Of a stretch of DNA of 64,000 bases, positions 14,201-26,000 are shown piece by piece. Position numbers and translations under genes: made by a program. The notes under the pieces were generated by a model that saw only the letters and a list, made by a program, of their open reading frames with translations, did no database searches and had not been told where the DNA came from. Source of the DNA: Apostichopus parvimensis (Eukaryota; Echinodermata; Holothuroidea; Aspidochirotida; Stichopodidae); assembly GCA_000934455.1 (NCBI GenBank), contig KN887268.1, positions 11,820-75,819 on the forward strand, in the 5' to 3' direction. How positions within the stretch are numbered: the first letter of the stretch is position 1; each line of letters starts with the position of its first letter.

Positions 14201-17200
14201 ACCAACTAATGTTATTAACGATTTACAGGGATGGTGTTGAAATAATGCTTTCTTGTTTGTAGAAATCAAGCGAACCAAACCTCTCTAAGCTTTAATAAAC
14301 CGCACTGGCATTGCGGATCAGGCATGCCTGCAGTAGGTGCATACTCAGCACTAAAAGAAGATGAATTGATTTTGAAAGATTGACACACTAATGTTACACA
14401 TCATGCTTGGTATTGGACCCAGAGCTCTAGATCAACAAACAGGAAATTGAGGCTTGTTTACCTAATGAAAAGACGAGAAACCATTAACAGTGTGATACCC
14501 AGTGCTGTAATTAACGCAGAGTACTATTGTCTCAAACGTCACAAAGAATAACAAGATTTCTGCAGCATGCTCACATGTACATCAGTGACAATCAACGTTT
14601 ACATAAAATTGAATATTAAAATACTGTGTCATGCAAATGGAAGTTAAAATTAAATTTGCCTGTTCTTTTAAAAAAAAAATTAATAGATTTATTATGGTCT
14701 GGCTAAAGTTTTAGTCTACAGCTATTTAAAGGTTTAACTTTTCACCAAGGTAGAGAGGTAAATAAACTTCAAAAGGTGAAATAATACATTTACACTGAAC
14801 ATTACGTTTGTAACACAAACATTTGTTTCTCATGTGACAAACTTCTGGTGACTGCAGAGTCCAACTTACGTTACTAGTTTTGTCAGTTTACAAGCTTGCA
14901 GAACTGGTTGGTAGGTATATATATGTGTAAAGTATAAACTGAATGTAGACCTAAATACATACATATATATGATTTTATTCCCCATATAAATTCCCATAAT
15001 ATATTAGCTCAAGTAAAATGTTAAATATGGTAAATTTGTCAGACAGTGATCATGCGAATTTACATGAATACACATGTACATGTACAACTGGTTAAGTTCA
15101 TGATCTGTTCTGATTTTACGGTTGTAGAAATATTTATAACTTTACGGATGCCATTTTGGCATATCTAGCAAGTTTTTGTGTCACTATATATAGTCCCCAT
15201 TTATAATTAACACAGATGACTGAATGCATATAATATACACTGTAGACATCCAAAACTAATACAATGGGTTGTAGAACCTAGATAGCGGGTGGGAACTGTT
15301 CTAAATTTATTCGCTGCTAGGTTAATCCATCAAATGCATCCTGTTTAGCTGTCAAGAAAGTTAGAACAGGAATCCCTGTGGCCTTCGAGCAATAATTAAC
15401 TGATGTGGTGTTGACTGCACTTTTACGGCATGGCTGTCATAAACTATACCGGTAACAAATTATATGGACCTGCAAAAGGGACATATTAGTACAAACGTAC
15501 TTCCTGTAATTTCTGCAATCAGTCCAAAGTCCATCACTGAATAAAGTGATGACTGAATACTTAATTCTAATGTGCAGTGTTTGACACACCAATTTAACTC
15601 CCTTCTTAGTTCTGAAAGAGGAAAGAATGAAATTAAACTAACTTTCCATACAATACAATAATATGTATTAATAAATGAAAGACATAGCAATGAAGTTCCA
15701 AGTTGAAAAACTGAACATTCATGTAGATAAAAATCGTTTTAAACTGTTTGGGACGATTGTTTACAGACCATTGCACTGTTGTCCACCTGCATCATTTTCT
15801 TGGGGTATTCATAATTTACTTGATTTCTTTCAGAAAACTGGAAATCTGTGATAAGTGCTGACACACATTCAGCTACATCAAACATAAACTTCACTTTGAG
15901 GAATGCTTTTACATATGTACAATTCCCCCCAACACACACCCCTCCCCTTTCCCTCTACCAACAGAGAAAGAAATTTATTAACTCCATTTGGCATAGTAAC
16001 CACACAAATTACAAATAACAAGCTGTTTTTCTTTTGAGTAATTTATGCACAGAGGCCAGAGGGAAGTAATATTTCTACCAACATTTTAGAAACACTTTCT
16101 CTTTGAGTGACAGACTGCATGCACTAAAAAAGGATCTGGGAAAGTGGGAATAAAGTTGAGTGGGACCAGTGTTCAGTGGTTGTTGAAATTGTCACCTATG
16201 GAGACACCACTCATACATGTGACAATGATTGGTGTAAAAAATAACCTGGACCATGGTGGGACATGGGCTGCTGAGTCCCGATGGATACCCAATGAATGCA
16301 CAAACTGTTTTGTGAGATTGAATGTACAGGTAGCCTATAGATGTCATTATCATGCCAAACACACACATGTGTATGTATGTTACATGCAAACATTACTATA
16401 CATATAGTCCTACATGCTTTAGAATGAAATCAATTGGAAAATTCAGTTGTACCCACTTTTACATAACTCATTATAGAACTTCGCATATTTTGGTATATTA
16501 GGGATTTTGTTCCCTGGAGACAAAAAAAAAAAAAAAACTCAGCTTTATTTATTCAAAATGTCATTACTATCACATTTCATGATTATACATATGTATACAT
16601 TATGTACAATGGTAAGTTACAAACATATCATATATTGTACATGAGTGCAGCATGAAACATAAGTTGTACATCACACACAGGCCTCCAGTAACAAAGGCAC
16701 CTTCTGTACCCCTAGATCACAATAGAAGTTGTCATGGTAGGCTACACCTTTTCGGACCCCAAGTTTGAACTCAATTTGGTAAACCTATAGACTGTATCAT
16801 GGATATGAAAACGAATTAAAGTCTGCTTGTTTTTACAACACAGCTTGGCCAGCAATAAAATAGTACAATATTCTTTGGAAGATAAGTTGCAAAATCTTGC
16901 ATAAAACAGAACAGTGAATACAACAATTGTAAACAAACAGACTGGTTCACTTGAATTCAGGAATTTGCAACATCAATGAGAACAAAAGATATAGTGTTTT
17001 CTAACTGACCCTCTAATAAAGCCTGGTCTATATTAACCAGCCATGAGTTCTTCCACTGAAATTGATGTACAGTGCCTTGTGCCTATAGGCATATATACTT
17101 TTTTTGTGGCTCCTGGGTGTTGAGTTTAAATGTCACATCAATGTACATTATGTAGAACTATAGGCTTAGATCTTGAAACTATTGAGATTGGAAGAAAAGA

Positions 17201-18378
17201 TGTCAGTGAGCATAAAGTGCTGTTCAGCAATGTGCAAAAGCTGAGAACACTGAAAAAAGAATGAAACAACAGTAGAGGTTTTGCTTATACTACTGATGTA
17301 TTCTGTTCAGCCACTGTAATATTGGTTGGGGGGCTGGGGGGGGGGGGCTGCAGCCCCCAAAGGAATATTTTTGTGAAAATTCAGGCAATATGCTGAGAAT
17401 TTTTCGAGCACCTACTGAAAGGAATATAAATTGCAATGATGTAGCTAAAGGAAATCAATAGTTTAAAAAAAATCTCCTTGGTAATTAAAATAAAGTTCGA
17501 AGCTTGCCCGACTAATTCGCGATTACTAATGCCATTACTAAATGTAAAACGACTTCCACAAAAATTCTTACCAATGTGGAAGGGTAATTAAACGGCAAAT
17601 GATTGTATGTAATTGGCATGCGATGTAATAACTGATGCATGCCTATATGATATGTACATTAAGATGTTGAACGTGCGCCCAGCGCGCAAAAAATGTTGGT
17701 TATATTTTTCGGGCAAGTGGTTACAGCCCCCCTAAATCAAATTGGGCTCCTACGCCTATGTATAGAGCTAAGTAAGATACTGCACTAATTTAATTCCATT
17801 TCGAAGTAGGCCTAGGCCCTAGGCCTATATGCATTTAGCGGTGCACATTGGTCCATGGAGAAATGTCTGGTAGACTTCAGCAGGTTTGGTACATCTCAAA
17901 CTCGCCTACCGCTAGGTAGCTACCTAGCCTAACGTGAAGCTCAAGTCTCCTACTTATCTAGCCTAGCATTAAACGCCACTATATACAGTGCTATCAAGCA
18001 TGTTTGGCCTACTAATGTGGGATTAGTCCTAACCAAGCCCGCACTAGCCTAGGCCTAAGTGGCTAAACATGTATACCTATACTTAAGCCATCGTACCTGT
18101 AAGTGTGATTGTGAATTTTTCTCATTGGTCGCAGCTTCACTAACTTCTTTACTGGAAACATGGCGTTGTTTCAATGTGGTGCTTTTCCTGACTTCTGAAT
18201 TTGAACGAACTGATCGAATGCTGTTGTTGTTCCCTGTGCCCGGGGGTTCATGTGCATGCTCGTGCTGTTTTCGAACGTAATCCAATGCATCTTCCATCGA
18301 CATCAGTCCCTGCCGAACTCGCAACACAACCCACACCTGTTCGTCGGTACTCAGATCAAAATGCTCCGACATTTTCAT
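5226..18378 (-). CDS. Unrecognised multi-exon gene, 3' end not found
   Basis: I do not recognise this gene. Four exons join in phase 0: 18378-18097, 8324-8031, 6355-6173 and 5318-5226, giving 284 residues with no stop. The ATG at 18376-18378 follows an in-frame TAA four codons upstream, so the start is well placed. Residues 1-30 are acidic to amphipathic (DLSTDEQVWVVLRVRQGLMS), and residues 40-94 are polar and probably disordered. Residues 140-200 hold a helical, charged segment (ELLDLMVAQGKITKDDRLDL). Residues 240-284 (RILQ then IDFQSDQICNIQKGN) look like two beta strands, as in the start of a PH-like fold; that is only a resemblance. Every junction has GT and AG at the right places. Further exons must lie to the left, in or beyond the window. 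The first exon is repeated exactly after a gap. Confidence 0.75.
5742..5925. repeat. Local direct duplication, two copies
   Basis: Positions 5742-5820 and 5843-5925 share CCCC(A/T)GATAAAGGG, CTCATCTGCCATATATA and TACACTA in the same order, with small indels. It lies in an intron-sized stretch between two exons of the minus-strand gene and looks like an old tandem duplication. Confidence 0.6.
8496..8867 (+). mobile_element. hAT-like MITE, copy 1 (intact ends)
   Basis: The element starts CATAGGCATAGGAG and ends CTCCTACGCCTATG, so it has inverted termini of about 14 bp. It is flanked by near-identical 8 bp sequences, GTAGCAAC at 8488-8495 and GTAACAAC at 8868-8875. An 8 bp target duplication with CA..TG-type termini fits the hAT superfamily. 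At 372 bp it carries no transposase and must be mobilised in trans. A sister copy lies 584 bp away in the same orientation. Confidence 0.85.
9452..9825 (+). mobile_element. hAT-like MITE, copy 2 (intact ends)
   Basis: Same family and orientation as the copy at 8496-8867. The start is CATAGGCGTAGGAG and the end is CTCCTACGCCTTTG. Near-identical 8 bp flanks, GTCTCTCT at 9444-9451 and GTCTCTTT at 9826-9833, support a separate insertion with an 8 bp target duplication. The interior keeps TTGCCCGAAAAAT near the left end and GCCCGAAAAATTCTCAGCAT near the right. Confidence 0.87.
13799..14158 (-). mobile_element. TTAA-flanked MITE, copy A
   Basis: This 360 bp element is flanked on both sides by TTAA (13795-13798 and 14159-14162). 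On the plus strand it reads AGGGTGTGAAGACTC at the left and CTTCAATGCCT at the right, giving imperfect inverted termini. A 361 bp copy with the same ends and interior lies in the opposite orientation at 47081-47441. TTAA target duplications are made by piggyBac and Kolobok transposases, and ends beginning AGGG fit Kolobok better. It has no coding capacity. Confidence 0.85.
17320..17760 (-). mobile_element. hAT-like MITE, copy 3 (left end rearranged)
   Basis: Same family as the copies at 8496 and 9452, in reverse orientation. The right terminus CTCCTACGCCTATG is intact at 17747-17760. The left terminus is replaced by TTGGTTGGGGGGCTG plus a long G run, which looks like an inverted or rearranged piece of the element's own G-rich end. 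It has gathered more indels than the other copies, so it is probably older. No flanking 8 bp duplication can be defined. Confidence 0.75.
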
Positions 18379-18410
18379 TTCTTTTCCTTAGGTTCTATTA
18401 CAAAAAAAAA
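18079..18410. repeat. 332 bp duplication around the gap, left copy
   Basis: This block carries the first coding exon of the minus-strand gene and recurs with no visible difference at 18461-18792, directly across a 50-N gap. Perfect identity including an exon, with a gap between, is typical of unmerged contig ends. It should not be read as a second gene copy. Confidence 0.85.
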
Positions 18411-18460
18411 NNNNNNNNNNNNNNNNNNNNNNNNNNNNNNNNNNNNNNNNNNNNNNNNNN
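18411..18460. other. Assembly gap (50 N)
   Basis: A run of exactly 50 N, a fixed-size placeholder. The flanks are the two copies of a 332 bp identical block, so the true gap may be negative (overlapping contigs). Confidence 0.97.
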
Positions 18461-18792
18461 ATACTTAAGCCATCGTACCTGTAAGTGTGATTGTGAATTT
18501 TTCTCATTGGTCGCAGCTTCACTAACTTCTTTACTGGAAACATGGCGTTGTTTCAATGTGGTGCTTTTCCTGACTTCTGAATTTGAACGAACTGATCGAA
18601 TGCTGTTGTTGTTCCCTGTGCCCGGGGGTTCATGTGCATGCTCGTGCTGTTTTCGAACGTAATCCAATGCATCTTCCATCGACATCAGTCCCTGCCGAAC
18701 TCGCAACACAACCCACACCTGTTCGTCGGTACTCAGATCAAAATGCTCCGACATTTTCATTTCTTTTCCTTAGGTTCTATTACAAAAAAAAA
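18461..18792. repeat. 332 bp duplication around the gap, right copy
   Basis: Identical to 18079-18410, including a second copy of exon 1 at 18479-18760 with its ATG at 18758-18760 and the donor site. The sequence continues past the poly-A run into unique DNA, so this copy carries the true upstream flank of the gene. If the duplication is an artefact, the promoter lies above 18793. Confidence 0.85.
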
Positions 18793-20833
18793 AGACTTTG
18801 AAATAAGTTGCTAGGGAAAAACCAAGGAACAGAATGGAACTTTGCAGTCGACGCGATTCACTATTCAAAGACACACTGACGTTCTATGCCAACGTACATC
18901 CATAGGTCGAACAAACATTTCCAGCACCATTTCTAAAAGTGGCATCATATGCCAAGGTTTTAAGTTCCTCGTTCATTTCACAGTGTCGTTATTCCGATAT
19001 CCAAGAAATTGTTTGCATCAAATTGGATGAGTATTTCCAACGTATAGCTCGAAATAAGAATAAAAAAATACCCTTTTCGGTACTGCGCTCATAACGCAAC
19101 CACTTGTAACTTTCGATAGGCCCTGACCTTTGTCACACGCAAGAATAGCCTAGCCGAGGTAAAATAGCCATTATTGTTAACGTACAGTGCACAGTGTATG
19201 CAAGGCAGTATCTATTCATGTGTGGGTGAGTCAACGTTGACATGCACAACCCGGAAATGGGTGAAACGTCGGGGAAGTCACCAATCAACAAAATGTGTAC
19301 CGTTTGGAATGTTCCATCCGTCGCTGGGGATATATGGAGAACCATATCAAACTTGATCTCATTACTGTGCTCGCAAGAAAATGTTGTTTTCTAGAGTTAT
19401 TATAATTGCAAGCTTCACTGCCACCACAGAAGTTATACGGGCTGTCCGATTATGTTTCTTGCATTCTTTAAAGGTCAGTGTATATTTAGCTTTTTTTAAA
19501 TATATAATTACTATTGCTAAACTTACATAACTGTTCTCTACTGCTCACCAAAGTAACGGTTGTGCATATATTCCTTCAAACGCTATTTAGTATATGCGGT
19601 TTCACAGTCTGGAAAAATTGTCGTCATACCCTGGGTATGAGTAATTGATGGCGACTTCCAGGATCCGATTCTTGCATATACAAGGTAGGTTGGTTTAGAC
19701 AATGAAACTTTTGTTTAGTGTCATTGTTTAGTGTAACTATATGATATGGAATTTATTTTGTTAAGCTCCTTTAAGTCCCATAGAGCAACCTGGAGATATT
19801 TCACAGTATTTAGAGGCAGACCCAAGTCGTTTACTTTTGAGTTCCTTGCACCGGCCATTGTAAAGAACAAATCAAGAAATTAAAAAAAAAATCTTATCAG
19901 GTATTTACCCATTTCGGCATAACAATGAGATCTGAACGACACGTGTTCTTTTCTTCAGGGCGTTGGAATCATTGAAAGTGAAGTTTACATGGACAATTTT
20001 GCCTCCGTTTATTGTGGTTCTCTGGAACATTTTACTCATTAATAATACAACTATTAAGAGTGTACTTTAATGCACATCCTGCACCCCAGAAATCAGCCTG
20101 GTCAGGTGAAAACACGTACGTACCACTTTGTTTAAGATTTAGTCAAAACATCTTATTCTGTCTATGCCAAACTTTCCCCCAGTGGCTACCGCCCTGTATA
20201 TAGCCTATTTACATGTCAAACATTTGGAAATACGAAATAGTATGTGTGTATAGTTAAACGTTTTTATTTCATGTCTATATTGATCCAAATGGAGATGGTT
20301 TGTTTAGACGATAATCAAGTTCCTGTACGACGCACGGACTTATGGGTTAATCTGAATCAAAACTAATGACCCCTCCCCCTCCTCTTCCCTCTGAATATGC
20401 CACTGATTTTTTACTAAATATATAAATCATTTTGAACAATTTTGAACAATAATAGGCTACTTAAAGAAACATCGTAAAATTTTCAAAATACACGTAAAAT
20501 TTTCCACACTTTACACATAACAATAACTTTTATTGTTAAATCGGTTTAACGGCGGTGTATGAAGATAACGAACACCGGGTGGGATCAAGGAGAAGTGGGA
20601 ACTGTAAATCAAACAAAAGAAATGATTATAATAAAAAAAAACAGAACAGAAACGAAACGAAAAATAATTAAAAATATAATTTGCAGGTGTAAATTAACAC
20701 TTCGAGAAGGATCTGTTTTTGGTCAAAGAAAAGTTTGGCAAATATTTTACCTAACACTGCAGATACGCATATGTAAATAGCAAACGTTTGGAAATAATAC
20801 TTTTGCCCCAAAATATTTGTTGACCAACGTAAT

Positions 20834-20915
20834 CATAATAATAATAATAATATTAAGGATTTATAAAGCGCAGACATATCCACCGATAACGGTGCTCAAG
20901 GCGCATCAAAATATT
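20834..20915. repeat. Dispersed repeat fragment (possible)
   Basis: An (AAT)n run leads into GGATTTATAAAGCGC and GTGCTCAAGGCGC. I associate this word pair with dispersed repeats common in marine invertebrate genomes. Only this one copy is present in the window, so family and ends are not defined. Confidence 0.35.
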
Positions 20916-21034
20916 ACACTGCTAAAACAGCGCCCAGCTGACAGTTTCACACAGGTCCCAATTTATACACCTTGTTGAAGTGCTTACACTTTTGGCGATT
21001 AAATTGGTTTAACTGTCGTATTTTTATTTTATTG

Positions 21035-21082
21035 GGGGGGGGGGGGGGGGGGGGGGGGGTGGGGGATTGGGGGGGGGGGGGG
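21035..21082 (+). repeat. Poly-G tract, G-quadruplex candidate
   Basis: About 25 G in a row are followed by T, a short G block, ATT and another run of about 14 G. The plus strand could form stacked G-quadruplexes. The exact length is likely unreliable in the assembly. Confidence 0.8.
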
Positions 21083-22014
21083 GTTAACTTTACCAAAATT
21101 CAGTGGTTGGACACATACGTACATCACCGTTGGGTTGATTACTATTTTGACTCCTTTATTGAGAGCGTTCAGTCCTCGCATGACAGTATAACGTACGTTT
21201 TCACGCAGAGATGTTAGCTCGTCGTAAAGAGGAAGACGGCCTATATATGTCATATCAATGATAGTATTTACATGGTATTTGATAGGTTAATTACGATCAT
21301 GTGTTGCCCATGGAGGAAATCACAAATCAGTCAAAAACTCTTCAAGTTAAAAGGTCATCGGTCTTGTTCAAAAATTTAACATTAAAAAAAAAAAAAAACT
21401 ACATGTAAGTTACTTATAGAGCCTCTGGTCCTCCAAATAACTCCAAGCCATTGGCGATTACTATATAACAGATTAGCCTAAATATATCGGAGCTGATCAT
21501 AATTATTACCTTTATAGTGGCTATAAAATGCTTTTTGCAATGTGAGTATGAGTAACCATTATCTGACCTTTTCTAGCATATTTGGGGGCTAAACTGATGG
21601 CCTATGAGGCTGATATACCGCATTCACTATACAATGCAAATAGTCATACCCCAACCGTCGTTCTCATCTGTAATATTTGGGATAAAAAATAAATTAAAAC
21701 GATCTGAATCCAAAGTACACAATATATTGATTCATTAGCAAATCGATGAATAACATGTTGGTCAATTGTCCTATAACTTTTATCAATCGGAATTGTTCTT
21801 TATTTCTTCAATGTCATATGGGCATTCCAAACATTTAAAGTAAAGAAACAAACATGGCAGGTGTTATTTGGAAGCATTTAAGCTTAAATTTTGTTATTAA
21901 TATGGCAGTGGCATGCTTCAATTATTAGTTCTGTATAGGCCGCACATGTACCGTAGAGGCAGAGACTTGTCAATACCAGGGTTGTAGTAGAGTCCACCAT
22001 ATCAGAGTCACATT

Positions 22015-22172
22015 ACGTTTGGTCCGAGTCTGAGTCGAGTCCGAGTAATCTACAGCCGGATTCTGAGCCGAGTCCGAGTCCAGTTAATACATATACTATT
22101 GGTTGCAAATGTTAAAGAAAAACTCATTTTGTGGAGTCGGATGGACTCGACGTCCGAGTCCAGTGGTTGATG
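22015..22172. repeat. Degenerate GAGTCC simple repeat
   Basis: Repeated GAGTCCGAGT and GAGTCGAGTCC words occur at about 22025-22085, with a smaller patch at 22135-22170. It is a short decayed hexamer-like repeat with no coding signal. Confidence 0.6.
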
Positions 22173-22700
22173 CCTTTTTTTGGCGCGAAGTTGAGGAAAA
22201 CTTTTACAATAGAGGGCATTCTATCAAAACATGTCGTCTTGGAAATTTATCTTTCAAGTCTGCTATTATATTAGATGCATGCTGAACTCAAACGTAAACA
22301 CAGCTTACTGTAGTGTAAGACTGCAGCCAGTAGTACCAGTTCAGAGGAAACATCGACATTGTACTTTGGCTAGACAACTACTATCATCAATTCACATCAC
22401 TTTTCCACCTTTTCAAGGATTAAACGAGGAAGAAAGAGAAAAGGAAAATCATTGACGTGAGTAAGAAGACAAACTAGAGATTATATATGCAAGTAGCTGG
22501 AATGAGCATTTCCATATGAATGTTTCGCACAACAGGTCACATCGAATACATAGGCTGCAGGCTAGTACAGTATATTCCAAAGCTAATACTAAACTATAGT
22601 TCTCAGTCTGACAGAGCTGGAATAACGTTTGTATATTACTACTGTAGCAGTGGGCTCCATTTCACACACTACTACATATGTAGTTACGATTACAACGTTT

Positions 22701-22875
22701 CAAAGCCGCAAGCTGACAGAAGTCAGTCCCTTAGATTCATATTTAACGTCCATGATTATGAATTGTCATTTGTCAACAACTCTGTAACTGGACGACATAC
22801 ATTAATTTTGGAGTGACTCGAACTCGGACCCTATTATTGAAAGGCACCGACATTAACAACTGAGCAAACACTCCT
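22701..22875 (-). mobile_element. tRNA-derived SINE, copy 1 (3'-truncated)
   Basis: On the minus strand this reads a tRNA-like head with a B-box-like word (GTTCGAGTCACTCC), then CATAATCATGG and GACTTC(G/T)GTCAGCTTGCGGC. It matches the copies at 24040-24284 and 30492-30723. The A-box region is more diverged and the simple-repeat tail is missing, so it looks old or 3'-truncated. Confidence 0.75.
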
Positions 22876-23024
22876 TAAATCATGTTGGATGAGATCCACC
22901 ATGGAGTAGGCTTAGACCAATTCTAGCCGTCACACAATATTCTTCATCAAGATCTAGAAAGTTCTCTCTTTCGTATTTAATGACAAACCTAATAATATTT
23001 TATTAACAATCTGTTTTAGATTAG

Positions 23025-26000
23025 ATGGAGTGTTTGCCTAAAGATGATGAACCATCTCACTTCTTTTGGACTCAAGAAGAGGTAGAACAGGAGCAAGTCG
23101 AACAAATTGGAGTATCAGCCTGTGGGGCTACTGCTGTCATCAATGTTTTGGTCAGTTTTAACCTTTGACACAAGTTCTCTTGCATATCATGAAAGCTTGT
23201 AAGACTTACTGTCAAAAGGATTAAAAGTTTCAGTCACTCCATTAGAACTCAAAAATAGAATAACAAGTGAAACGAGTGTACTGTCAAAATCTGCACTATT
23301 TGAAATAATGAAAACATGTTGCAATGCAATCCTTGCTGTCAGAAGGTAGCTGGATATAAGTGCATGGAATTGTGCAATGAAGTTTTATATACGTAATTAG
23401 GTCAACACAACCTGCAGAAGTACTGTTATTTTAATCACAGTGAAATGGACAAAATAATGCATGGCACCGTAAGCAATCATTAGAGAGGAGAAGTAACTAA
23501 TGAAATATATCTTTTGCAAGCACTCATTTATATTTATTCATGACTTTTATCAGCAGTATAACAAAACCACAGATTACTTCAAAGGAGTTTCTGGTGGTCA
23601 AAATTGATTGCTGAACAAACTTGTTGAAAATTTTTTGAATCTAACTGTAAAAACCACATCCTCACAGCATTTTGAACTGCAAAGATATGAATTTTTATAA
23701 TTTAGTGATATTTTGTAAATGCAAGTCTTGAAAACAGCAGAATGGATGATGTCATCAGGGCACTTCAGCTGAAAATGTCTTTTTTAATAATTTTTCAAAC
23801 ATTTATTAAAAAACAAAAGGAATATTTCTACAAAAAGATTTTTTAAGAAATTTTGAGGACAGAGAACTTTGACAGCTATGCAAACATTCCTATCAGGTTT
23901 CAAGGATAAATCAATAAGAAGATTGTAATAGCCTAAGTAAAATCTTCCAAAGAGCTTTTGCCCAGATGACATAACAAACCCCCTATTTCTGATCCAACTT
24001 AATGGAGTAGTTAAAGGTTTAGGGGTTAGCCAGTCAAAGTATGTATGTATGTATGTATGTATTTTAGCTCCTCCTGCAAGCAGGAACTCTCGAAGAAGCC
24101 TCATTTTCTTATCAAAGCCACAAGCTGACCGAAGTCAGTCTCTTACATTCATATTTAACGTTCATGATTATGAATTGTCAAAAAACAACTCTGTAACTGG
24201 ACGACATACATTAATCTTGGAGTGACTCGAACTCGGGACCTAATGATTGAAAGGCACTGGCGTTAACCACTGAGCTACTCTCCACGGGTGGTTACCTTCA
24301 ATAGGTCACCTTCAATAGGTTACATTCAATCAACCATATCTGGAGTTAGGGGCATGATATTGAGATGGGGTTTTCAATTAATTTAGCAGCGTGGAACATT
24401 TCTTTCTCTTCAATATAAATTTCAATAAAAATCTGCTGCTGTCTGCACTGACAGCCTCTCAAATTCAATACAAGAGATGGTGTGAATATAAATCAATAAC
24501 TCTCCATCTTTAACTGCAAGTAGCAATCATATAAATCCTCCCATCAGTAACAGATTAGCTGCAGGGTTTTTAACTAACAGGAAAAATATCACGAGAGAGT
24601 TGAAGGAAGTATAACTGTTTACTATAGTTCATTTTTGATGCAACCATGAACTTCTGTAAAGTTGTCATTTAACAGTGTTATTTTGTCATTGTTTACTAAT
24701 CTGACTTAACATCATAATGATCATATGGTTACAGTCTTTATTTAAGGGGACTTGGGTTGATAGTGGATCAAGTTGTTTGGTTTTTGTGCCCATTTCTTTA
24801 AACTACCTAACATCTAACTTGAATTGACTTAATGAAATCTTCTTTTTCCCCTCTTTCTGTCTATTTCTGTAGAAATTAATTGGATTAGAACCTGACATTG
24901 AGCATGTTGGAGGAACAATTAAAACGAGGCTTCGAGCAGAGGAAGCACCTCTTCACGAGTATCTCTTTTCAAGGAGTGTTGCGGGTACAACAGCTGACGA
25001 TCTCATAAAGGGCTTGAAGAAAGTGGCTGGGGACAAAGTCTATGCTCGCTTCTTTCACTTACATCCAAAGAGAAAAATCAGAATCCTCGGTTGGCTCTCA
25101 GGATGGATGAAAATGGGTAATTATTTACAAAACATGATTTTTGATTAAATTTTTGATGGTTAGTTGGGTTTGTATAGGAACTTCTGTAAGCTGTTGAATT
25201 TCAAGGAAATATGGATGAGCCTGTAACATCCCTATGAAGAAAAATCATGCAGATGAATACCCAGTTTCCAACAAGTGTGAAGGCCCACCCTTACCCCACC
25301 CCTTTCTACCTAGTCCATGTAATCGCAACCAAAGGTTCCTTTTTAGAAATTTACATTCTATGTTTTAAAGAATAACAAAGATTGATGTCATTTGCTTGTT
25401 TTGCATCTTCGCACGATCACTGTTGGTACCAAAGTAACTTTCAGACCAGGTTTATATTTCTATATCACTTTTAATATTTCTATAAAACTTAAGTTTTGAG
25501 AAATGACCCCTTAAGTGATGACTGTTGTCAAAAGTTAAATTTGGATATGTTTATAACAGTTAAAAACACTGCAATCTCTCTATGGTTATATTTTAGAACA
25601 CTTACAACAACTTTTGAGAAATGACCCTTTTAATACAGCTGAGGTTGCATCAGTTAAAGCGACTGGACTATCAGATGCAACAACAAAACTCACTCATAAA
25701 ACAATACTTTTGTGGCTTCATTTGACATTTCTTATAATATTTTTCACATTTTTCATGGTCGGATGGTATTGAACGTCATCCACAATGATACTCCATTGCT
25801 TGAATGAAGTTAAAAGAAAATTTGTTGTGGTTGAGTTATTAGGATTTATGAAACAGGGGCTTAACATTAACGTTTTAGATTTACACAGAGGGCCCGACTT
25901 TGTCATCAATTTAGCCAATCAGGAGCATTCTAGAGATTTATAAATATATTTAAAAGTTAATATCTCAAAAGCAGGTATAGCTAGAGAAAACATTGCTTTT

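Larger units (their letters stand above)
8325..18096 (-). other. Intron 1 of the unrecognised gene
   Basis: This 9.8 kb stretch lies between exons 1 and 2 of the minus-strand gene. It holds three hAT-like MITE copies, one TTAA-flanked MITE and C-rich runs near 10570, 11400 and 13410. Apart from these I see no coding exon, RNA gene or other structure. The remaining open frames are short, unsupported and AT-rich. Confidence 0.55.
18793..22700. other. Intergenic stretch between divergent genes
   Basis: This lies between the 5' end of the minus-strand gene (18378) and the plus-strand gene starting at 23025. It probably holds promoters and 5' non-coding exons, but I could place none with certainty. 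It contains a repeat fragment near 20834, a large G run at 21035 and a GAGTCC-rich tandem near 22015. Confidence 0.45.

Noticed and set aside
18201-18801. Plus-strand open frames around the duplicated exon
   Set aside because: They are antisense shadows of exon 1 of the minus-strand gene, and one crosses the N gap.
22520-22816. A 98-residue plus-strand open frame
   Set aside because: Its second half overlaps a SINE in antisense and the rest lacks any support.
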